Position numbers and translations under genes: made by a program. From contig CBDEVW010000003.1 in the NCBI GenBank assembly GCA_965243755.1, positions 1,178,001-1,242,000 on the forward strand: a stretch of DNA of 64,000 nt, in the 5' to 3' direction. Shown here piece after piece: positions 1 through 6,760 of the stretch; positions within the stretch are counted from its first letter, which is position 1, and each line of letters begins with the position of its first letter. The notes beneath the pieces are model-generated. The model had not been told where the DNA came from. It saw only the letters and a list, made by a program, of their open reading frames with translations, and did not search any database. Source of the DNA: JANSWY01 sp965243755 (lineage in GTDB: Bacteria; Bacteroidota; Bacteroidia; Cytophagales; Cyclobacteriaceae).

Positions 1-155
1 TTGCCAGTCTGGGGTTTGGACTAGGAGTAATGTTTATAGGACCAGAAAACAGGTTTACCCTGGGAATTGGGATTACTTCCTTTGGTTTGGGCTATTTAGC
101 AATGATCAAGTCGCTCATCGATCAGGCGATGGACCTTACCAATCATTATGATTAA
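1..155 (+). CDS. Partial membrane protein, C-terminal end only
   Basis: An open frame enters from the left edge (first full codon at base 3) and ends with TAA at 153-155. About 50 residues are visible. They are glycine-rich and hydrophobic (ASLGFGLGVMFIG near the start, then LGIGITSFGLGYLAMI), which looks like two short membrane-spanning stretches, followed by a polar tail ending NHYD. The family cannot be recognised from this fragment. The gene converges on the leftward gene that ends at 172. Confidence 0.5.
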   Translation, partial: ASLGFGLGVMFIGPENRFTLGIGITSFGLGYLAMIKSLIDQAMDLTNHYD

Positions 156-171
156 ACCTGACCAAATGAGA

Positions 172-450
172 TCATAATGCTATGCCCAGGGCGGCAAACA
201 TCTTCTTCATTTCCTGATCTGAAATTCCTACAGAGTAGAAATGCAGGCATCCTTCATCCAAAGTTCGCTCATGAACATTGAGCACTTTGTCACTAAATGG
301 TTTGTATATTACCTGATAAAGGGTGCCATCCAGGCGATATAATTCAAATTGCTGCGTTTCATACCAGCGCTGAGCCACCAGTCGGCCTTCCGAGAAGATC
401 ATTCTTAGCCGGTCTTCTACAGACAGTTGATTAAACATGACTTTCTTCAT
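172..450 (-). CDS. Small conserved-looking hypothetical protein (92 aa)
   Basis: A 92-residue protein starting MKKVMFNQLSVEDRL with no signal peptide or membrane segment. The first half reads like a beta-rich fold (RLVAQRWYETQQFELYRL, then LYQVIYKPFSDKVLNV). The second half contains ISDQEMKKMFAALGIAL, probably a C-terminal helix. It is mixed in charge and likely cytoplasmic. I do not recognise the family. It is monocistronic: the preceding 134 bases separate it from the next leftward gene. Its codon use and ATG start look normal for a real gene, but nothing indicates its role. Confidence 0.6.
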   Translation of the reverse strand: MKKVMFNQLSVEDRLRMIFSEGRLVAQRWYETQQFELYRLDGTLYQVIYKPFSDKVLNVHERTLDEGCLHFYSVGISDQEMKKMFAALGIAL

Positions 451-584
451 ACAATATTTCCCTAGCTAGTTTAGCCTTAAAGTTAAATAAGAGTTGATAA
501 TAATTTGTGTTTGCGTAAGTACATTATACTCAAAATTGGGGAATATTGTTTCGGGTTGACCATGAGCTAAATTAAAACATTTCG

Positions 585-2480
585 TTATTCCTTACCAGCC
601 ATCTCCTCGAAAAAGAAACCAATCAATTTTATGTAGTCCATAGTAGTGATAATACCCACGAGTTTCTGATCAACTACTACCGGCAGACTTCCAATTTCAT
701 TGTCTTTCATGATTTGATAAGCCTCAGTGGTTGGTGATTCTGGTGTTACAGTGATTACATCAGTTTTCATTACCTGCACTACTGTCATTTTTTGAAAATC
801 AATCCCTTCTGTTAACAATTGATCAGAGGTTAATATTCCACATAGTTGACCATGGTTATCTTCAACGGGTAAATGATGAACCTTGCTCCAAATCATCATG
901 TGTCTGGCCAACTGCAACAGATCATCGCAATGGATGGTGATTAAGTCTCTTGACATCACTTGTTCAACATATTGATACCTGTTTTTCCATCCTCCAGCTT
1001 CCTGATGATTTGAATTCGTCCAACAATGGACCGGTTGACCAAGTTTCTGCCTTTTGTATATTCCTTCGGTCAATGAAACCAGTGCCTCATCGGTTTTCCC
1101 TGATTTTTTCATATCATTAAAAGATTCAACCATCCATTGCGCACCGGTTCTTCCGCTTTTCACACGATCCTCAATGATTCCCAGGTACTTTTCAATATCG
1201 CTCTTATTGATTTGAGCTTTCATAAGACCGTTTCTAGCGATAGGTAATAGTTCATTGATTATTAAATCTTTGGCAGTATACAACTCATTATTCACCCATC
1301 TAAGTTGACATTCCAAACCATTTTTTGCGGCAGTCATAAAATTATTTTTTGCCTGATCGAATTCCATCAACTGATCTATGTTGAAGTATTTTTCAGGCTG
1401 TCCGTGCATTAAGCCCACCCAAAAGGCGGCATTCGCAACTTCATCAATAATAGTGGGACCTGCAGGAATGTATCGATTTTCAATTCGTAAATGAGGTTTT
1501 CCATTGGTTACCCCATAGCACATTCTGTTCCATCGATAAACTGTTCCATTTTGCACGGATAGCGCTCTCAGTTTCGGCACTACACCTTTTTCAAGAGATT
1601 GCATACTATCTTCTTCTATTGGGACCGGTAGCAATATTTTATAGCGCCCCGCAACCTCCCGATAAAGATCAAGGACTGATCCCTTTTCCCAATCGTACCC
1701 AAAAGACACCCTGGATCTTTCCTTTCTCATTGGATGATGCAGTTTTCTCGTGTCTGTGGATTGATGAAATAAGGCAATACGAGTTTCCCGCCACAAACGC
1801 TTTCCCATAAAAATTGGGGAATTACAAGATGCCGCCAGAACTGGTCCAGCGATGGCATGGGCCCAATTAAAAGCCTGAATCGCTAGGGATAACTCCACCT
1901 GATAGTGCACTTGAAAACTAGTATTACAAGATTCAAACAGCACATTGTCATGACTGGCTACCAATTCATCCAGGCCATTAATATGAAACTTGAAATCATT
2001 TTGTCGGGCGTCCAGCATTGCATCATTTAATGCCTTGTACCTTGGTACAGGTGTTATCGCCTCAATCCCAATATCCGATTTTCTAATGGTGGGCAAAATA
2101 CCTGTCAAAATGATTTTTGAGTTAAAGTCATGCGCTATTTTGTTGACATGAATAAGTGTCTTCACCAGGTCTGTTTCCATTTCCGAGAAACAGTTGCTGC
2201 TCAATTGCAAGGGATCCAGGTTAACTTCCATATTGAAACGGGCTAGTTCCGTAGTAAACCTTTGGTCGTCAATTTGCTCCAAAATTTCCATGGCTTTCAT
2301 TGATGGTCTCAGGCGATCGTCAATCAGGCAAAACTCCTGCTCAGCACCAATCCTGGTTACTCCTTTTTCAAACAGGTCCATCTCAATCATTCGTTCTAAG
2401 GTCTTGAGATCTGTAATTAAATGATTAGTAAATTGCTGCTTATCGGAGCTGATTTGTGGTGTTTTAGGAACATGTATCAT
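585..2480 (-). CDS. GCS2-type glutamate-cysteine ligase-like enzyme fused to a CBS pair
   Basis: 631 residues. Residues about 30-480 resemble the carboxylate-amine ligase/GCS2 family (YbdK-like). The acidic motif GAEQEFCLIDD near residue 45 fits the metal/ATP-binding site, and RIENRYIPAGPTIIDEV (about 330-345) is the characteristic arginine/glutamate segment. Residues about 505-631 form two CBS motifs, shown by VMSRDLITIHCDD and VMKTDVITVTPES, each followed by a 'G(I)LTSDQLL'/'GIITTMDYI' strand-helix. CBS pairs usually bind adenine nucleotides, so allosteric control by energy state is an inference. It may make a gamma-glutamyl or related amide bond; the true substrate is unknown. The start is ATG, and a 184-base intergenic gap lies upstream. 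Confidence 0.75.
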   Translation of the reverse strand: MIHVPKTPQISSDKQQFTNHLITDLKTLERMIEMDLFEKGVTRIGAEQEFCLIDDRLRPSMKAMEILEQIDDQRFTTELARFNMEVNLDPLQLSSNCFSEMETDLVKTLIHVNKIAHDFNSKIILTGILPTIRKSDIGIEAITPVPRYKALNDAMLDARQNDFKFHINGLDELVASHDNVLFESCNTSFQVHYQVELSLAIQAFNWAHAIAGPVLAASCNSPIFMGKRLWRETRIALFHQSTDTRKLHHPMRKERSRVSFGYDWEKGSVLDLYREVAGRYKILLPVPIEEDSMQSLEKGVVPKLRALSVQNGTVYRWNRMCYGVTNGKPHLRIENRYIPAGPTIIDEVANAAFWVGLMHGQPEKYFNIDQLMEFDQAKNNFMTAAKNGLECQLRWVNNELYTAKDLIINELLPIARNGLMKAQINKSDIEKYLGIIEDRVKSGRTGAQWMVESFNDMKKSGKTDEALVSLTEGIYKRQKLGQPVHCWTNSNHQEAGGWKNRYQYVEQVMSRDLITIHCDDLLQLARHMMIWSKVHHLPVEDNHGQLCGILTSDQLLTEGIDFQKMTVVQVMKTDVITVTPESPTTEAYQIMKDNEIGSLPVVVDQKLVGIITTMDYIKLIGFFFEEMAGKE

Positions 2481-2664
2481 TGATCAGAAGAATTCAGGTG
2501 TTTCCCCTTAAAATCGAAAGTTACCTGAAATCACAAACTGACTATCCACAGAAGAAAATGTGAGATTTATCAATGCTGGTAAGCAATTCCAGAATAAATA
2601 ATAGATTCTTGAGATCAATTTAGGGGTGTACCCACTGAGCCCTGTCTACCCTGAAAAATTAAAC

Positions 2665-3264
2665 ATGGAAAAAATATCGGTATCAATTGAGGAGCCCTGC
2701 AGGGAGAACTGGAGAGCATTTAGAAAAACACCCCTTGGTGGATTTTGCGATACTTGCAGTAAAGAGGTCATCGATTTTACAAAAATGTCGGATCAGGCGT
2801 TAGTTGATTTCTTGGCCCAACCTCGAAATCATTTATGCGGACGGTTTAAACAATCTCAGTTAAAAACTTACCAGGTCACTACTACAAAATCCAGAAGAAA
2901 ATGGGCGATTGCTCCTATAATCCTTGCATTTACTACCCTGATATGGCCAGTGGAATCAAGCGCACAGACCAAACCAACTACTAAACAATTTGATCAGCCT
3001 CAGCAGCCTACGCAATTATTGGAAACTGGAAACATTACGTTTTCCGGCAAGATCTACGGTTCGGATGGTGACCTGTTGCCGGGAGCAAACGTATTTCTCA
3101 AAGGAACGTCAATTGGCACTTTCACAGACATGAATGGGATTTTTCATCTAACCATTTCGCAAAAAGCATTACATGATGAATCTAAGCTAGTCATAAGCTT
3201 CGTAGGCTTTGAAACAAAAGAAATTGAAATCTCCCCAGACGTCTACACCACGAAATCATTTTGA
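2665..3264 (+). CDS. Carboxypeptidase-regulatory-like domain protein, frameshifted near the C-terminus
   Basis: The chosen start is the ATG giving MEKISVSIEEPC; an upstream in-frame start at 2626 adds 13 unlikely residues. The N-terminus is the Bacteroidota module with conserved cysteines (EEPCRENW, GGFCDTCSKEVIDFTKMS, HLCGRF), probably cytoplasmic. A single membrane segment follows (WAIAPIILAFTTLIWPV, about residues 92-108), and then a periplasmic carboxypeptidase-like beta-sandwich (TFSGKIYGSDGDLLPGANV, GTFTDMNGIFHL, VISFVGFETKEIEI). The frame stops at 3262-3264 straight after VYTTKSF, but the +1 frame carries on with good family sequence to 3413. The layout resembles a signalling or anchoring protein; the function is unknown. 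Confidence 0.7.
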   Translation: MEKISVSIEEPCRENWRAFRKTPLGGFCDTCSKEVIDFTKMSDQALVDFLAQPRNHLCGRFKQSQLKTYQVTTTKSRRKWAIAPIILAFTTLIWPVESSAQTKPTTKQFDQPQQPTQLLETGNITFSGKIYGSDGDLLPGANVFLKGTSIGTFTDMNGIFHLTISQKALHDESKLVISFVGFETKEIEISPDVYTTKSF

Positions 3265-3413
3265 CACTGGATGTTAATGTACTCGGTGGAGTAAGTTCTA
3301 TAGTTGCCGGAGGAGTAGCAATCCAAAGGTTTTCAGCTCAAAATTGGTTTGGAGTCAGAGGTCTATGGAGGAGATTACGATCAGGGGTTTACAACCTTAC
3401 TCATAGAAATTAA
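3255..3413 (+). pseudogene. Out-of-frame C-terminal tail of the carboxypeptidase-regulatory-like gene
   Basis: Read from base 3255 in the +1 frame, the DNA encodes IILTLDVNVLGGVSS..., then a short basic tail including RGLWRRLRSGVYNL, and stops with TAA at 3411-3413. Proteins of this family usually close with a strand such as 'KLTLD...VLGGV' followed by an arginine/tryptophan-rich tail, so this stretch is the natural end of the preceding gene. One extra A in the AAA run at 3253-3255 would join the frames. The tail overlaps the end of the convergent CoA-transferase gene by four bases. Confidence 0.7.
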
Positions 3414-4693
3414 AATCTTTTAAATCGATCATGTGCCGCTCTTTCAAGGTGCTCCCGATGATCGGGGTGCGCTATTTTAATTAGCTCTCTCGCTCGTTCT
3501 TTTAGTGATTTACCGTACAAATCTGCTATTCCATACTCAGTTGCTACATAATGAACATGAGCCCTGGTAGTCACCACTCCTGCTCCTTCCTTCAGCACAG
3601 GACTTATTTTAGAGGCTCCCTTATTGGTAGTTGAAGTCAGTGCAATGATTGGTTTACCTCCTTTCGACAATGATGCCCCCCTGATGAAGTCCATCTGCCC
3701 TCCTACACCAGAATACATGCTTGTTCCGATGGAATCTGCACAAACCTGCCCGGTCAGGTCAATTTCTATCGCACTGTTTATGCTGGTCATTTTTGGCATT
3801 TTCCTAATTACAGCAGTATCATTGACATACTGAACATCCAACATACGAACAGCGGGATTATCATCCACAAAATCATATAGTTTCCGGGTTCCAAGTAAAA
3901 AAGCAGAAACTATGGCATCCTTATGAATCGGCTTCTCCTTGTTATTGATCACTCCAGATTCAATCAATGGTAATATCCCATCAGAAAACATCTCTGTATG
4001 CACCCCCAGGTTTTTGTGGCTTCCCAAACAACTTAGCACGGCATCAGGAATGGCCCCAATTCCCATTTGCAACGTTGCACCATCCTCTATGATATTGGCC
4101 ACATGTTCTCCGATGAGCTCCACCTCGTTTGACAGCACATGTGGTTTCAACTCAGGCAACTCAGCTTCTATTGTTACACATTTGCTGAATTTACCTATGT
4201 GCACCAGGCCATCTCCATGTGTTCTTGGCATTTTCGGGTTTATCTGCGCAATTACTGTTTTTGCTACATCGATAGCCGCTTTAGTCGCATCAATTGATAT
4301 TCCCAATGAGCAGTATCCATGCTGATCAGGGGGTGATACCTGAATCAGGGCCACATCTATGGGAATGATGCCTTGCCTGAACATAATGGGTACTTCACTC
4401 AGGAAACAAGGTATAAAATCTGCCACCCCGTCCCTGATGGCCCGTCTCATATTGCCGCCAATAAATAAACTATTGACTTTAAAACTGTGGAGGTATTTGC
4501 TATCCGCATAGGGTGCATTTCCCTCTGTATGAAGATGATAAATTTTAACATTTCGCAATTCATCGGCTCTTTGCGTTATAGCATCTACCAATGCCTGCGG
4601 AGTGGCCCCAGCAGTATGGATATAAACATGATCATCTGATTTGATAGAGGAAACTGCTTCCAGGGCTGAATCAACTGATTTCTTTAGTACCAT
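3410..4693 (-). CDS. Acetyl-CoA hydrolase/CoA-transferase family protein
   Basis: A 427-residue protein of the class I CoA-transferase family (4-hydroxybutyrate or acetate CoA-transferase type), at the usual length of about 430. It would move CoA between acyl-CoA and a free acid such as acetate through a glutamyl-CoA thioester. The likely catalytic glutamate is in HTEMFSDG (about residue 233). Supporting motifs are QVSPPDQHGYCSLG, LQMGIGAIPDAVL, SGVGGQMDFIRGA and the C-terminal TEYGIADLYGKSLKERA. It is cytoplasmic, with an ATG start and no neighbours in an operon. Acetate, butyrate and 4-hydroxybutyrate enzymes cannot be told apart by eye. Confidence 0.88.
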   Translation of the reverse strand: MVLKKSVDSALEAVSSIKSDDHVYIHTAGATPQALVDAITQRADELRNVKIYHLHTEGNAPYADSKYLHSFKVNSLFIGGNMRRAIRDGVADFIPCFLSEVPIMFRQGIIPIDVALIQVSPPDQHGYCSLGISIDATKAAIDVAKTVIAQINPKMPRTHGDGLVHIGKFSKCVTIEAELPELKPHVLSNEVELIGEHVANIIEDGATLQMGIGAIPDAVLSCLGSHKNLGVHTEMFSDGILPLIESGVINNKEKPIHKDAIVSAFLLGTRKLYDFVDDNPAVRMLDVQYVNDTAVIRKMPKMTSINSAIEIDLTGQVCADSIGTSMYSGVGGQMDFIRGASLSKGGKPIIALTSTTNKGASKISPVLKEGAGVVTTRAHVHYVATEYGIADLYGKSLKERARELIKIAHPDHREHLERAAHDRFKRF

Positions 4694-4806
4694 CTGTTAT
4701 TTTGAATGTCATGGCAAATGTGACATGATCAATAAATACAGGACATGTTTTTGGTCATGCAGAAAAATGACAAATAGCAGTTTATTAATATTTCAATTAC
4801 ATTTAC

Positions 4807-4818
4807 GTAGTTAACTAC
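4807..4818. promoter_or_regulatory. Perfect 12-bp palindrome just before the GNAT gene
   Basis: GTAGTTAACTAC is its own reverse complement and ends five bases before the ATG at 4824, so it covers the ribosome-binding region. Its form fits a small dimeric repressor operator, but no matching regulator gene lies nearby. Confidence 0.35.
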
Positions 4819-4823
4819 ATAAA

Positions 4824-5318
4824 ATGAAAGATTTAATCATCAGGGAAGCCGTTACGGCAGATCGGAAGGATTTATGGACAATCATTGAACCTGTTATAAG
4901 AGAGGGTCGAACTTATGTTTTTGATCCTGACTCTTCGGAAAGTAAGATAATGGACTATTGGATGGCTGGCCAAAAACACACTTTTGTTGCTACCCTGGGC
5001 AATCAAATTGCAGGTACTTATTGGCTGGTCAGGAATCAACCCGATCGGGGAGCACATATTGCCAATGCGGCTTATATTGTTGGTCCGCAATACAGTGGTA
5101 AGGGCATTGGTAAGGCGTTATGTGAACACTCCAAAAAGCAAGCCGCATTGCTAGGTTTCAAAGCAATTCAATTCAACTTTGTATTAAAGTCAAATGAAAA
5201 CGCTGTTAACCTATGGCTCAAAATGGGATTCAAAATCATTGGAGAGATTCCAGATGCATTTCAAGATGTCAAAAATGGTTTTATCAATGCTTATATCATG
5301 TATTTTAAGTTAAAATGA
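4824..5318 (+). CDS. GNAT-family N-acetyltransferase
   Basis: 164 residues with the GCN5-related acetyltransferase fold. The acyl-CoA-binding loop is visible as YIVGPQYSGKGIGKALCEHS (R/Q-x-x-G-x-G/A type: QYSGKGIGKAL, about residues 91-101). It is followed by the usual AVNLWLKMGFKIIGEIPDAF segment, in which N...A..LW..MGF is typical of motif B. The family moves an acetyl group from acetyl-CoA to an amine; the substrate cannot be read from sequence. Cytoplasmic and monocistronic. A 12-bp palindrome lies directly upstream of the ATG. Confidence 0.85.
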   Translation: MKDLIIREAVTADRKDLWTIIEPVIREGRTYVFDPDSSESKIMDYWMAGQKHTFVATLGNQIAGTYWLVRNQPDRGAHIANAAYIVGPQYSGKGIGKALCEHSKKQAALLGFKAIQFNFVLKSNENAVNLWLKMGFKIIGEIPDAFQDVKNGFINAYIMYFKLK

Positions 5319-5413
5319 CTTATTAGATACATTTTATGTGTCAATTTTAATACATTCTGTCAATTCTGAAAATAACCTTTCTTTCTAAAAAATACTGAAG
5401 TCCAATGCTTACT

Positions 5414-5421
5414 TAACTTTG
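5414..5421 (+). promoter_or_regulatory. Candidate -7 box upstream of the PLP decarboxylase
   Basis: TAACTTTG matches the Bacteroidota -7 form TAnnTTTG and lies 31 bases before the ATG at 5453, giving a short leader. I see no good -33 TTTG at the usual distance, so this is a weak call. Confidence 0.35.
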
Positions 5422-5452
5422 TGAGATCTAAAAAAAGTATAGGCATTTAACA

Positions 5453-6685
5453 ATGACTTCAATGGAAAAATGGACTAAACTTACCAAAAAGGAGATCAAC
5501 AAAAGGGTGTTTGATGCGCTTTCTCAAAACATCAATTTCTATGAAGAGAATATCCTTGGAATACCCGGGTCACACCTGGACGCAAAGGTATTTTATCAGG
5601 ATGCACCTTTTCTTCAGGATGCACCATTCCTCACCAGCCTGATCAACAACCCAAACCACATTGGTTGTCACACCCTTGGTAAATCAGAAAGCTTTTTTCA
5701 AGGTACCCAGAAACTGGAAAAAGAATTAATTGAGATCTGTGCTGAGCAGATTTTAAAAGGAGAAAAAGGGCAATTTGATGGCTATGTCGCTGCTGGAGGA
5801 ACGGAGGCTAACATGCAGGCCATATGGATGTACAGAAATTATTTCCTATCTACAAAGAAAGCTACTCACCAGGAAATCACGCTGCTATGTACAGAAGATA
5901 GTCATTATTCTATGGACAAAGCAGCCAATGTATTGAATATTGGCATCAGGAAAATCGCAGTTGAACCAAACAACAGATCAATCAGAAAAGATAGCCTGGA
6001 AAGCATCATTACCGATGAAATAAATAACGGAAAGAAATACTTCATCGTGGTGGCCAATATGATGACAACCATGTTTGGTTCTGTAGATGATATAGATGTT
6101 TATATTAATGCACTTCGGGCACACCAATGTGAGTTCAAACTTCATATCGATGGTGCATATGGCGGATTCTTCTATCCATTTACAGGTGTGGAATCCAGAC
6201 TAGACTTCTCCAACCCATTGGTGGACTCAGTTACACTAGACGCTCATAAAATGGTACAGGCTCCTTATGGTACCGGAATCTTCCTCACCAGAAAAGGCTT
6301 GATCCAATACACTAACACTAAAGAAGCCAGTTATGTGGAGGGCGAAGATTACACGCTAATAGGAAGTAGATCAGGAGCCAATGCTATTGCGGTGTGGATG
6401 ATTCTAATGACTTATGGTTGGTATGGTTGGGTAGAAAAAATAACCGTGTTACAAAAACGAGCCAATTGGCTTGCTAATGAATTGGATAATTGTGGCATTG
6501 AATATTTCAGAGAGGAACATTCTAATATATTAACCATCCAATCAAAATATGTAGATTCAGCAATTGCTAAAAAATACGGACTGGTGCCAGACAAACATGA
6601 CCAGCCCAATTGGTATAAGGTGATCATTATGGATCATGTTACCATTGAGCGGTTGATCCCTTTGGTAAAAGACCTGAAAGCATAA
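5453..6685 (+). CDS. Pyridoxal-phosphate-dependent group II decarboxylase-like protein
   Basis: 410 residues of the PLP fold type I, group II decarboxylase family (relatives act on glutamate, aspartate, tyrosine or other amino acids). The lysine expected to bind PLP is in TLDAHKMVQAPYG (about residue 265). Other family segments are GYVAAGGTEANMQAIW, HIDGAYGGFFYPF (the aspartate that contacts the PLP ring nitrogen) and SRSGANAIAVWMIL. It would release CO2 from an L-amino acid, but the substrate is not evident. Residues about 49-60 contain a tandem QDAPFL-QDAPFL made by an 18-base in-frame duplication. It is followed by a hairpin shared with the convergent protease gene. Confidence 0.8.
   Translation: MTSMEKWTKLTKKEINKRVFDALSQNINFYEENILGIPGSHLDAKVFYQDAPFLQDAPFLTSLINNPNHIGCHTLGKSESFFQGTQKLEKELIEICAEQILKGEKGQFDGYVAAGGTEANMQAIWMYRNYFLSTKKATHQEITLLCTEDSHYSMDKAANVLNIGIRKIAVEPNNRSIRKDSLESIITDEINNGKKYFIVVANMMTTMFGSVDDIDVYINALRAHQCEFKLHIDGAYGGFFYPFTGVESRLDFSNPLVDSVTLDAHKMVQAPYGTGIFLTRKGLIQYTNTKEASYVEGEDYTLIGSRSGANAIAVWMILMTYGWYGWVEKITVLQKRANWLANELDNCGIEYFREEHSNILTIQSKYVDSAIAKKYGLVPDKHDQPNWYKVIIMDHVTIERLIPLVKDLKA
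5597..5632 (+). repeat. 18-bp in-frame tandem duplication inside the decarboxylase gene
   Basis: Bases 5597-5614 (CAGGATGCACCTTTTCTT) are repeated at 5615-5632 with two substitutions, encoding QDAPFL twice. The frame is kept, so the protein gains six residues. Confidence 0.9.
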
Positions 6686-6703
6686 TAACTGTCTGTAGGT
6701 ACC

Positions 6704-6733
6704 AAAAAAATAGCTGCCCAAAGGGCAGCTATT
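6704..6733 (-). terminator. Intrinsic terminator for the M43 protease gene
   Basis: An 11-bp perfect stem (6709-6719 with 6723-6733, AATAGCTGCCC/GGGCAGCTATT) and a 3-base loop. On the minus strand it is followed by a run of seven T, the classic intrinsic form. It lies 28 bases past the leftward stop codon. Confidence 0.85.
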
Positions 6734-6760
6734 CGTATAGATCAGTTCTAAACTCTAAAT

